Assembly: GCA_910589035.1 (NCBI GenBank)
Contig: CAJUSI010000079.1
Location: 1 to 64,000 of the forward strand
Source: an uncultured Acetatifactor sp.
GTDB taxonomy: Bacteria > Bacillota > Clostridia > Lachnospirales > Lachnospiraceae
Direction of reading: 5' to 3'
DNA: 64,000 nt
Shown here piece by piece: positions 8,027 through 15,639 of this stretch (its first letter is position 1; each line of letters starts with the position of its first letter). Under the pieces are notes generated by a model. The model worked only from the letters and a program-made list of their open reading frames with translations, searched no databases and was not told where the DNA came from. Both the position numbers and the translations under genes were made by a program.

Positions 8027-9225
8027 GAAAATACTGTAAGGCACTGGCAAATCTGCTGATTGCGGTGATAATCTTCCTTGGAGTCGTCTTTTTGGTGCCC
8101 AGAGCGCTGGTTTTCTTTGCACCCTTTGTGATTGGCTGGATCATCGCTCTGATCGCCGGCCCCATGGTGCGCTTCTTTGAGGAGAAGATCAAGCTGAAGC
8201 GCAAAATAGGCAGCGCATTCGTGATGGTGGCGGTGATTGCCCTGGTAATACTGGTGCTGTACATGGCGGGAGCCTGGCTTTTTGAACAGATTGCCGGTCT
8301 GTTTTCCGCACTGCCGGCGATGCTGCAGGATATGGAAGAAGATTTCGACAGTATTGCAAGGAATCTGAATCAGGTTCTGGCGAAGCTTCCCGGCAATATT
8401 CGCTTAAACCTGAATAATAACGCCATTAAGCTTGACGAGTATCTGGCAGAGCTTATAGAGAAGTTCGGCTCTCCGACCATTGCTGCAACCGGAAATTTTG
8501 CCAAGCAGCTCCCGTCCATTTTTATCGCGGCTATCATGATGCTGCTTTCAGCCTATTTCTTTGTGGCCGAGAGACAGCAGATCAATGAATGGTTCAAAAA
8601 GAATATGCCGGCCTCCGTGCAGCTTCGCTACCGTATTGTCCGCTGCAGCCTGATGAAGTCCGTAGGAGGATATCTGAAGGCACAGCTTAAGATTGAGGTA
8701 TGGATGTATTTCCTGCTGCTGGTGGGCCTGGGAGTCCTGAGGGTGGATTATTTCGGGCTGATTGCCCTGGTCATCGCGTTTCTTGATTTCCTGCCTTTTC
8801 TGGGAACCGGGACAGTACTGATCCCCTGGGCGATTATCAGGATTCTGACGGCGGAGTACAAGACGGCCATTGGACTGCTGGTGATCTGGGGCGTGGGACA
8901 GCTTGCCAGACAATTGATTCAGCCTAAAATCGTAGGAGACTCCATCGGAGTGCCTCCGCTGCCAACCTTATTTCTGCTCTTTATCGGTTATAAATTCAGC
9001 GGTGTGATCGGAATGATTGTTGCGGTGCCCATAGGACTGCTGGTCTATTCCATGTATCAGGACGGGGCCTTTGAAACCACCAAGAACAGCGTATTCATCC
9101 TGTTCGCGGGAGTGAACCGCTTCCGCAGGCTGGGGGAGGAGGATCTGACCGAGGTGGAGGAAATGAACGCACGCAACCGGGAGGCTAAGCGCAGGCTGGA
9201 GGAAGACCAGAAGGAAGCGCAGTAG
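8023..9225 (+). CDS. AI-2E family transporter / YtvI-like permease
   Basis: 400-residue membrane protein of the AI-2E transporter family (PF01594). Hydrophobic segments cluster at about 8-50 and 65-90, then at 160-185 and 220-350. The central soluble loop (about 95-150) and the conserved segment near residues 245-265 (ALVIAFLDFLPFLGTG) fit the family. The GTG start overlaps the engB stop (GTGA) and has GGAGG seven bases upstream. The C-terminus is a charged tail with many Glu and Arg. The substrate is unknown; members of this family have been linked to ion antiport as well as AI-2 export. Confidence 0.85.
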   Translation: MRKYCKALANLLIAVIIFLGVVFLVPRALVFFAPFVIGWIIALIAGPMVRFFEEKIKLKRKIGSAFVMVAVIALVILVLYMAGAWLFEQIAGLFSALPAMLQDMEEDFDSIARNLNQVLAKLPGNIRLNLNNNAIKLDEYLAELIEKFGSPTIAATGNFAKQLPSIFIAAIMMLLSAYFFVAERQQINEWFKKNMPASVQLRYRIVRCSLMKSVGGYLKAQLKIEVWMYFLLLVGLGVLRVDYFGLIALVIAFLDFLPFLGTGTVLIPWAIIRILTAEYKTAIGLLVIWGVGQLARQLIQPKIVGDSIGVPPLPTLFLLFIGYKFSGVIGMIVAVPIGLLVYSMYQDGAFETTKNSVFILFAGVNRFRRLGEEDLTEVEEMNARNREAKRRLEEDQKEAQ

Positions 9226-9287
9226 AAGAGCAGAGTATTTATTTTCGAAAAGAAGAAACTTTTTAGGCGGGAATATCGTCTATAAGA

Positions 9288-9317
9288 AAGAGGGGTGTGA
9301 AGGATCACACTCTTTTT
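9288..9317 (+). terminator. Terminator after the AI-2E permease gene
   Basis: AAGAGGGGTGTGA pairs with TCACACTCTT and runs into TTTTTT, 60-90 bp past the stop codon. It marks the end of the engB-permease unit. Confidence 0.8.
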
Positions 9318-9475
9318 TCCATATAAAAGGGGATGTGCAGTTGATGTAAAATGAGATACATAATTGATGTACAGGTTATGCAACTTTGATACAAAAATAT
9401 TTTACAATATTTGCAGTAAATCGATATGCTATGGGATATTAATAAGTAGAAAAGGTATTGCGCAGACAAAGAATC

Positions 9476-10048
9476 ATGGTGAAGGCGGATAAGGAAGGAA
9501 TACAACAGAAAATTGACAGTTACGGCGATATGCTGTTTCGGCTGAGCTATATGCGTCTTCAGAATGTACAGGATGCGGAGGATGCGGTACAGGAGGTGTT
9601 CTACCAGTATCTGAAAAAGCCTCAGGTATTTGAGAATCCGGAGCATGAAAAGGCGTGGTTTTTAAAGGTTGCGCTGAACGTATGCCGCAAGACCTGGAGA
9701 AGTGCCTGGAGGCGTCATCAGAGCAGCTGGCAGTCTCCTGAGGACGGTGGAAGCGACGGGGACTGGACGGAAATCCTGGAACAGGGAGGGAGTACCGGAG
9801 GAGTACAGCCTTTGTCCGGACCGGAGGAACTCGCCGTCAGACAGGAGGAAAGAAGCAGATTGCTGCATGCAGTTCTGGCCCTGCCGGAAAGGTACCGTGA
9901 GGTCATTCACCTTTTTTACTATGAGGAGCTTTCCGTGAAGGAGATTTCCCGGATTACCGGGGGAGGAATCTCCACTATTACTTCCCGGCTCACCAGGGGA
10001 AGGGAGCTTTTGAAGAAGTCGCTGAAGGAGGAATATGATTTTGGATAA
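9476..10048 (+). CDS. ECF-type RNA polymerase sigma factor
   Basis: About 190 residues. Region 2 is at roughly 10-70 (YGDMLFRLSYMRL, then DAEDAVQEVF, the core-binding helix) and region 4 is at about 125-185 (LPERYREVIHLFYYEELSVKEIS, then a Ser/Thr-rich recognition helix). The start is uncertain: ATG 9476 gives the normal N-terminus but lacks a clear Shine-Dalgarno, and an in-frame TTG at 9458 has AAAAGG very close. The next gene overlaps its end by 14 bp and encodes a membrane protein, the usual sigma/anti-sigma arrangement. No ECF autoregulatory promoter could be assigned. Confidence 0.88.
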   Translation: MVKADKEGIQQKIDSYGDMLFRLSYMRLQNVQDAEDAVQEVFYQYLKKPQVFENPEHEKAWFLKVALNVCRKTWRSAWRRHQSSWQSPEDGGSDGDWTEILEQGGSTGGVQPLSGPEELAVRQEERSRLLHAVLALPERYREVIHLFYYEELSVKEISRITGGGISTITSRLTRGRELLKKSLKEEYDFG

Positions 10049-10874
10049 ATTCGGGGAGGCATATCGGGAAGCACTGGAGACGGTGCCGGGGTTGAGCATG
10101 AAGGCGGAGCAGGTGCAGGATGAACTGCATCACCGCAGGATGCAGAGGCAGCGGCGCAGACAGATGGCGGCAAAGGGATGTACGGCGGCGGCAGTGTTTC
10201 TTTTGTGCAGCGGGGGCGTTGCCGCGGCAAAGAGCTATAGGGACAGCCGGATAGAGGTGAGGGAGAATGGTTTCGTCATCACCGGCTCCCAGGAGGAAGA
10301 TTCCGGGCCCATGGCATACATGGCTGACGGGGCGGAGGATATGACTCCAAATTTAAGAGCAGGGGGGGTATCTACCGATGGGGACATGGTCCCTGAAGCG
10401 GAAGTAATCTACGAGCCGGAGCCTATGGAATACGCTTCTCTCGCCGAGTTCAGGGAGAAGGAGAATATTATTGCAGCTATTCCGGACAGAATGCTCCTGG
10501 GGAAAGATTTCACCGAGGAGAGAGTGATTGTAAGCGGGGATGACAGGGATGTATATGTGATGCTGCTGGGCGAAGACGCAAGCTTTTCTCTGCATCAGCT
10601 GGATAATAGAGGATATGAGGGATACAGCTATGCTGCTTCTTATATGGGAGAGAGCAGAAACGAGAGGAATTATACCAACAGTCAGGGCTTAAGCTATGTG
10701 ATATTTGACATAGTGGATGCAGAGGGTACAGTCCGGTCCGTCCACGCGGTGATTTCGCTGGAGGGAAGGGATCTGTCGATGGACTTCGAAGGGTTTTCAG
10801 AGGAGGAAATCGAAAGAATTTTAAGCAGGCTCGATCTGACGGTCTATTTTGAGAGTCAGGGGAATAAAGGATAG
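10035..10874 (+). CDS. Probable membrane anti-sigma factor
   Basis: 279 residues. A basic N-terminal cytoplasmic part (1-48) is followed by a single membrane helix (about 49-66, GCTAAAVFLLCSGGVAAA) and a large extracytoplasmic domain. The C-terminal portion (about 140-275) has the pattern of the DUF4367-like sensor domains found next to clostridial ECF sigma factors. The 14-bp overlap with the sigma gene supports co-translation. No zinc-binding HxxxCxxC motif is present, so any sigma inhibition would differ from the ZAS class. The anti-sigma role is inferred from context. Confidence 0.65.
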   Translation: MILDKFGEAYREALETVPGLSMKAEQVQDELHHRRMQRQRRRQMAAKGCTAAAVFLLCSGGVAAAKSYRDSRIEVRENGFVITGSQEEDSGPMAYMADGAEDMTPNLRAGGVSTDGDMVPEAEVIYEPEPMEYASLAEFREKENIIAAIPDRMLLGKDFTEERVIVSGDDRDVYVMLLGEDASFSLHQLDNRGYEGYSYAASYMGESRNERNYTNSQGLSYVIFDIVDAEGTVRSVHAVISLEGRDLSMDFEGFSEEEIERILSRLDLTVYFESQGNKG

Positions 10875-10889
10875 ATGGGAAATATAAAC

Positions 10890-11245
10890 GGGTAATAGAA
10901 GACATACCGGAACAATGGGAGACAGACGGGAAGCAGAAGGTACAAGAGAGGACAGACCGGAATAAGAGAAGACCGGCAGGAAACAGAAGGTATAAGAGAA
11001 GACATATCGGAACATATAGAAGACAGACAGGAAACAGAGGGAACAATAGAAGACATACCGGAACAATGGGAGACAGACAGGAAACAGAGGGAACAATAGA
11101 AGACATACCGGAACAATGGGAGACAGACAGGAAGCAGAAGGTATAAGAGAAGACAGACCGGAATAAGAGAAGACCGGCAGGAAACAAAAGGAACAATAGA
11201 AGACAGACAGGAACAATGGAAGATAGATAGGAAATAGAAGAGAAA
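10890..11245 (+). repeat. 50-bp purine-rich tandem repeat array
   Basis: About seven units with a 50-bp period (one spacing of 51) start near 10900, 10950, 11000, 11051, 11101, 11151 and 11201. The core of each unit is AGACATACCGGAACAATGGG or AGACAGACCGGAATAAGAGA followed by AGACAGACAGGAAACAGA-type sequence. A period that is not a multiple of three argues against coding. The array fills the whole gap between the anti-sigma gene and the next regulator and ends at that gene's ribosome binding site. Confidence 0.92.
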
Positions 11246-11259
11246 GGATGGAGAATACT

Positions 11260-11958
11260 ATGAAGAAAAACGTCATGATTTATAATAATTCCACGGGGAT
11301 TGCCGAGAAAATGGAACCTCTGCTGACGGGAGAAGGATTATCTGTGCTGGTGGCCGCCGATCTGGAGGAGCTGCAGAAATTATTGGACGAAGCACAGATT
11401 CATCTGATGCTGGTGGATGTGGAGCTGAACGATAAGGGCTGGGATAAGGGAATTGAGATGATTGCCGGATTGCGGCGCAGGAGCAGCATTCCTCTCATAG
11501 TGATATCCGCCCAATCTGCAGAGACAGCTAAAATCATGGCTCTGGAAGCGGGAGCCGACGATTATGTGACGGCAGACTGCAATCCTCTGGAGCTGCTTGC
11601 CAGAGTCAAATCCCAATTGCGCAGATATACGCAGCTGGTGAATATGTGCGCAAATATTGACAGGATCTACAGAGTGGATGATCTGGTGATCGACGATACC
11701 CAGAGGAAGGTCACCGTGGAGGGAAGGAGCGTGCGGCTGACTCCTATCGAATACAAGATACTCCGGCTGTTAGTACAGCAGAAGGGGCGGGTGTTCTCCA
11801 ACAGCCAGATTTATGAAAGTATCTGGAATATGCAGGCCATTGGAGCCGACAATACCATAGCGGTACATATCCGGCACATCAGAGAAAAAATTGAGAAGAA
11901 TCCCAGGGACCCCAGGTATCTTAAGGTGGTGTGGGGGAACGGATATAAAGTGGGATGA
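11260..11958 (+). CDS. Atypical OmpR/PhoB-family response regulator
   Basis: 232 residues: receiver domain (about 4-120) and winged-helix DNA-binding domain (about 130-230, with LTPIEYKILRLL and VHIRHIREKIE). The ATG at 11260 has GGAG six bases upstream; an in-frame ATG at 11248 is possible. The receiver is degenerate. The acidic pair that binds magnesium is N9-N10, and the conserved Lys is A105 (DYVTAD instead of DYITKP). The phospho-acceptor position D53 and S83 remain. It probably works without normal phosphorylation. No kinase gene is adjacent. It overlaps the TraX gene by 4 bp, so the two are co-transcribed. Confidence 0.85.
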   Translation: MKKNVMIYNNSTGIAEKMEPLLTGEGLSVLVAADLEELQKLLDEAQIHLMLVDVELNDKGWDKGIEMIAGLRRRSSIPLIVISAQSAETAKIMALEAGADDYVTADCNPLELLARVKSQLRRYTQLVNMCANIDRIYRVDDLVIDDTQRKVTVEGRSVRLTPIEYKILRLLVQQKGRVFSNSQIYESIWNMQAIGADNTIAVHIRHIREKIEKNPRDPRYLKVVWGNGYKVG

Positions 11959-13031
11959 AGAGGTCAGACAGGATGGAAGGAGCAGAAGCAGGCGGAAGAA
12001 CGGACGCACAGGGAATCCCGCAAGGGAGAAAGTGGGGGCTGAGCGGGAGCACCATTAAGCTGATTGCGGTGGCCGCCATGCTGATTGATCATACCGCAGC
12101 GGCGGTTTTGGCAAGGAGGATCATTGCCAATAACAGGGGACTGGCAATAATGGACGCAGGGAGCGGGGCTTTTGGCTGGATGGCAGACAGGGCCCTGCTG
12201 TTTGCCGTGTACCGGATCATGAGACTGATCGGCAGGCTTGGCTTTCCCATATTCTGTTTTCTCCTGGCGGAGGGATTTGTGCGTACGGGAAATGTAAAAA
12301 AATATGCCCTGCGCCTTGGAATCTTTGCTCTTATTTCAGAAATTCCTTTTGATCTGGCCCTGTCGGGAAGGATTTATAACCCGGGCTATCAGAATGTATA
12401 TTTTACCCTTTTTGCAGGGCTTTGCTGCCTCTGGACCATCAGGCTGCTGTCTCAGGGGATGGATAAGCTTAGAGGGAAAAAAGGAACGGGAGCAAAGGCG
12501 GGCACCTTTGTGCCCGCCCTGGGGATACTTTTCCTCGTTGCGGGGGTGCTTTCTCCTGCAGGGTATCTGTTCGCCTTTGTGGAGAAGCCCCGGGAGCTGA
12601 ACGGGACGGAGCCCTGGAAGCTCTTTGCGGGACTATGCGTACTGTCCGCAGCTCTCCTGGGAACGTACGGATTGGAAAAGGGACTCGGGTGTCTTCAGAG
12701 AGTTTGCGGGAATATAACGGTCCTGGTGCTGTTTATGATGCTGGCGGAGCTGCTGCAGACGGATTACGCGGGAATGGGGGTACTGACCATCGGGATAATA
12801 TACTTCCTTAGAGACCGGAAGGCGCTTTCCATGATCGGCGGAAGCACTGTGCTGACCATTATGAATTCCACCGAGATTACCGCTTTTTTCACGGCGATTC
12901 CGGTGGCGCTGTACAATGGAAAAAGGGGACTTCGGATGAAGTATTTCTTCTACGCGTTCTACCCGGTGCATCTGTTGCTCTTATATTTGATTTCCGTATG
13001 GATGGGATTGGGTGAGATTTATTTACTTTGA
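11955..13031 (+). CDS. TraX family membrane protein
   Basis: 358-residue polytopic protein of the TraX family (PF05857), named after the F-pilin acetylase but widespread in Firmicutes chromosomes, where its role is unclear. The family opening is visible: STIKLIAVAAMLIDHTAA near residue 30, then RIMRLIGRLGFPIFCFLLAEGF near 85, and a C-terminal YNGKRG...FFYAFYPVHLLLL segment. About eight to nine membrane helices. It starts with an ATGA overlap with the regulator gene. Convergent with the XRE gene, overlapping it by 13 bp. It is an unlikely part of a conjugation system, since no tra genes are nearby. Confidence 0.85.
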   Translation: MKRSDRMEGAEAGGRTDAQGIPQGRKWGLSGSTIKLIAVAAMLIDHTAAAVLARRIIANNRGLAIMDAGSGAFGWMADRALLFAVYRIMRLIGRLGFPIFCFLLAEGFVRTGNVKKYALRLGIFALISEIPFDLALSGRIYNPGYQNVYFTLFAGLCCLWTIRLLSQGMDKLRGKKGTGAKAGTFVPALGILFLVAGVLSPAGYLFAFVEKPRELNGTEPWKLFAGLCVLSAALLGTYGLEKGLGCLQRVCGNITVLVLFMMLAELLQTDYAGMGVLTIGIIYFLRDRKALSMIGGSTVLTIMNSTEITAFFTAIPVALYNGKRGLRMKYFFYAFYPVHLLLLYLISVWMGLGEIYLL

Positions 13032-13387
13032 ATATCCGGGATATCCTGCATATCCTTCATGTAATTGGCATAATGAATGACGGCGCTGCGCGCCTCCGGG
13101 CTCAGGGACAAAAGAGTATTTACGATATTGTTTATGGTAAAGTCCGAGATCAGATAATCATCGAGGATTTCCGGAGCGCAGCGGTAGCTGGTGCGTCCCA
13201 GCAGATAATCCGTGGTCACCTGAAAATAATCTGCCAGCTTGCAGATGGTGGACAGATCCGGAGAATGAACTCCCTTTTCGTAATTGGATATGGTCGCCAC
13301 GGACATGTTTAATAAAACGGCCAGCTCCTTCTGCCCCACTTCTTTTTCCTTGCGCAGTTTTGCAATTATTGCTCCAACCGTACTCAT
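13019..13387 (-). CDS. XRE-family transcriptional regulator
   Basis: 122 residues. The N-terminal HTH_3 domain covers about 6-62 (IIAKLRKEKEVGQKELAVLLNM, then SVATISNYEKG and CKLADYFQVTTDYLLG). The C-terminal 55 residues are a helical tail without a recognised domain. Its size and form resemble SinR-like or phage-repressor-like standalone regulators. The 3' end overlaps traX. Its target is unknown. Confidence 0.88.
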   Translation of the reverse strand: MSTVGAIIAKLRKEKEVGQKELAVLLNMSVATISNYEKGVHSPDLSTICKLADYFQVTTDYLLGRTSYRCAPEILDDYLISDFTINNIVNTLLSLSPEARSAVIHYANYMKDMQDIPDIQSK

Positions 13388-13673
13388 GCCCTGTGTCTGC
13401 CCTCTTTCGAATCCCCCGCAACTTTTACTTTCTATCTGATATCCGTCTTTCCGGCCATACAGTCTTTTAGTGATCTGAATTTTCCTGTCCTGCTTCCTGG
13501 CTATTCATACAATTTATTAGTGATCTGACTTTCAGCTGTCTGATCTGACTTTCTACTTAACCGTATTTTCTGCTTTTTAGCCTTTTTTTACATCTGATAA
13601 ATTCTATTGTAGCGAATTTTAGATTTTGTAAAATAGCATTTCACAAAACGCATAAATTTAACCTGAAATTTAA
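13388..13673. other. AT-rich intergenic region
   Basis: No gene is seen. The stretch holds imperfect direct repeats of TTTAGTGATCTGA / TTATTAGTGATCTGACTTT / TGTCTGATCTGACTTT at about 13467-13556. The promoter of the minus-strand XRE gene must lie here, but no clear hexamer pair was chosen. Confidence 0.4.
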
Positions 13674-13841
13674 CGAAACATAAAATTCCGGAGCAGGACA
13701 TGGAGTGATGGCATATGGGAACAGACTGATGCAGGAGAAGTATACGGATGGTACCATACAGAAGTGCCTGAGGAATATAAGGGATTAGCGGATTTCCTGT
13801 GTCGCAGTCTGCAAAAGATTGACTTTATGCAATGTGGATGA
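13674..13841 (+). pseudogene. Remnant of an unidentified gene (3' end)
   Basis: The frame from 13674 to the TGA at 13839-13841 has no start codon or ribosome binding site at its head. It reads like a genuine C-terminus: about 45 residues with a mix of W, Y, E and L, for example WEQTDAGEVYGWYHTEVPEE near the middle. Upstream the frame is closed by a TAA at 13671. This looks like the decayed tail of a deleted gene. The family is not recognised. Confidence 0.35.
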
Positions 13842-13847
13842 TAAGAT
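13819..13847 (+). promoter_or_regulatory. Probable pyrF promoter
   Basis: TTGACT at 13819-13824 and TAAGAT at 13842-13847 with a 17-bp spacer, 46 bp before the pyrF ATG. The -35 region lies inside the gene remnant. Confidence 0.6.
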
Positions 13848-13892
13848 GAGGATAATCAAATAAAATATTATATAAGAAACGGAGCGGAAAAA

Positions 13893-14843
13893 ATGATTCA
13901 GAAGCTGATTCGGAAAATTCAGAAAACAAATGCCCCCATCGTAGTAGGACTGGATCCCACATTGAAATTCGTGCCGGAGTATATAAAGCAGGCTGCTTTT
14001 GAGGAGTACGGCGAAACTCTGGAAGGGGCTGCGGAAGCCGTTTGGCAGTACAATAAGGGAATCGTGGACGCCGTCTGCGACTTAGTGCCGGCGGTAAAGC
14101 CCCAGATTGCCATGTATGAGCAGTTTGGAATTCCGGGGCTGGCAGCGTTTAAGAAAACAGTGGATTATTGTAAGGGAAAAGATCTGGTGGTGATCGCAGA
14201 TGTCAAGCGGGGGGATATCGGTTCCACCTCAGAGGCGTATGCAGTGGGGCATCTGGGCGGGGTGCAGGTGGGAAGCAAATTCTGCCGGGGCTTTGATGAG
14301 GATTTTGTCACGGTAAATCCCTACCTTGGGTCCGACGGGATAAAGCCTTTTTTGAAGGTGTGCGCGGAGGAGAAGAAGGGGATCTTTGTGCTGGTGAAGA
14401 CCTCCAATCCCAGCAGCGGCGAGCTGCAGGACAGGCTCGTGAAAGGCGCCGGAGAAAACGGCGAGAGGCCTCTCTATGAGATTGTGGGAGAACAGGTTGC
14501 GGCGTGGGGAGCAGAATACATGCCGGAAGAGGGCAATTACAGCTATGTGGGCGCAGTGGTGGGCGCTACCTATCCGGAGCAGGGCAGAATTCTGCGGGAG
14601 CTGATGCCCAGGGCCTTTATCCTTGTACCCGGCTACGGCGCGCAGGGAGGGAAGGGAGCGGATCTGGTTCATTTCTTCCGGGAAGACGGACTGGGAGCCA
14701 TCATCAACTCGTCCCGCGGTATTATTGCGGCTTATCAGCAGGAGAAATACGCACGTTTCGGAGAAAGAGGCTATGCGGATGCGGCGAGAGCGGCCGTGCT
14801 GGATATGAGGGAGGATATCGCGTCCGCACTGGAAAGCAGATGA
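13893..14843 (+). CDS. pyrF: Orotidine-5'-phosphate decarboxylase (subfamily 2)
   Basis: 316 residues. It converts OMP to UMP, the last step of pyrimidine synthesis. The length and the opening VGLDPTLKFVPEY fit the longer subfamily 2. The catalytic DxKxxD motif is at D103-V-K105-R-G-D108 (IADVKRGDIGSTSEAYA). The C-terminal phosphate-binding region SSRGII is present. It has its own promoter and is far from pyrBI at 24.6-26.0 kb. Its stop overlaps the start of the next gene (ATGA). Confidence 0.96.
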   Translation: MIQKLIRKIQKTNAPIVVGLDPTLKFVPEYIKQAAFEEYGETLEGAAEAVWQYNKGIVDAVCDLVPAVKPQIAMYEQFGIPGLAAFKKTVDYCKGKDLVVIADVKRGDIGSTSEAYAVGHLGGVQVGSKFCRGFDEDFVTVNPYLGSDGIKPFLKVCAEEKKGIFVLVKTSNPSSGELQDRLVKGAGENGERPLYEIVGEQVAAWGAEYMPEEGNYSYVGAVVGATYPEQGRILRELMPRAFILVPGYGAQGGKGADLVHFFREDGLGAIINSSRGIIAAYQQEKYARFGERGYADAARAAVLDMREDIASALESR

Positions 14844-15550
14844 TCAGGTTAAAGAGCATTGGGTTATTTATGCTGCTTGTGCTCCTTGCAGGCTGTGCCG
14901 AAAGCGGGGATGAGCAGATGCAGCCGCCTGTATATCTGGTCCGCATTACGACTCAGGATGTGGTGGGGAGCGGTGTGATATACAGTGTGGAGAATGGCTG
15001 GGTGAATGTACTGACGGCGGCCCATGTAGTAGAGAATATGTCCGCGGCCCGGCCGGCCGAAAGTGATGTGGCGGCTATGGATACGGGAGAGGAGGATTAC
15101 AGAGGGGCGGAGATTACTTTTTATGATGGGAAAAAGGTTTTCTGCCGGGATATACTCCTCTCCGAGCTGGCCGATCTGGCTATGCTGCGGATTTCCATTG
15201 CCCAATTCACGGACGAAGAGTTGGAAAGTTACTGCTATGTGCCAGTGGACAAGGAAAGCTTCGATGCCCTGTGTGCAGAGGATGTCTGCACCTCGGTGGG
15301 ATTTGGACCGGGAGGGGAGGTGCTCCGGTACGAAGGCCGTATTCTGGAACCCTGGATTTATATGGAGGATTACGGGCAATATATGATATGGGCAGGTGCG
15401 GACATCCGGTCAGGAATGTCCGGAGGCGGTCTGCTTGATCAAAACGGCTGTCTCATCGGCATTCTCTCCGGCGGAAGCGAGGACGGAGAGCTGGCCGCCG
15501 TACCCTACAGCCTGGTACTGCAGTTTATAGAGACTATAGAAAACTTTTAG
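14840..15550 (+). CDS. Trypsin-like serine protease lipoprotein
   Basis: 236 residues, starting at the ATG that overlaps the pyrF stop. The N-terminus is a lipoprotein signal peptide with lipobox LAGC (C19), so the protein is anchored outside the membrane. A chymotrypsin-fold catalytic triad is visible: H62 (LTAAHVV), D112 (ELADLAML) and S194 (RSGMSGGGLL). No PDZ domain follows, unlike HtrA. Protease activity at the cell surface is a good guess; substrates are unknown. The start in the pyrF stop suggests coupled translation without obvious functional kinship. Confidence 0.8.
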   Translation: MIRLKSIGLFMLLVLLAGCAESGDEQMQPPVYLVRITTQDVVGSGVIYSVENGWVNVLTAAHVVENMSAARPAESDVAAMDTGEEDYRGAEITFYDGKKVFCRDILLSELADLAMLRISIAQFTDEELESYCYVPVDKESFDALCAEDVCTSVGFGPGGEVLRYEGRILEPWIYMEDYGQYMIWAGADIRSGMSGGGLLDQNGCLIGILSGGSEDGELAAVPYSLVLQFIETIENF

Positions 15551-15560
15551 ATTCGCCTTA

Positions 15561-15589
15561 TTGACAATCTCTTTGATATGGTAGAAAAT
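15561..15589 (+). promoter_or_regulatory. Possible promoter of the G3E GTPase gene
   Basis: A consensus TTGACA at 15561-15566 is followed 17 bp later by GAAAAT (15584-15589), a weak -10. No Zur-like palindrome was recognised nearby. Confidence 0.45.
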
Positions 15590-15639
15590 AAAGTGCAGTG
15601 AAATGGGACTTGAAAAGCCTCAGGAAAGGATGAAAGAAA

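Noticed and set aside
10890..11245. CRISPR array
   Set aside because: Units are directly adjacent without unique spacers, and no cas gene is present.
10510..11276. Minus-strand frames rich in Leu, Ser, Phe and Cys across the 50-bp array
   Set aside because: All frames read the same repeat, have no start signals, and the period is not a multiple of three.
11955..13031. Conjugation system because of TraX
   Set aside because: TraX-family proteins are common on Firmicutes chromosomes, and no other transfer gene is near.
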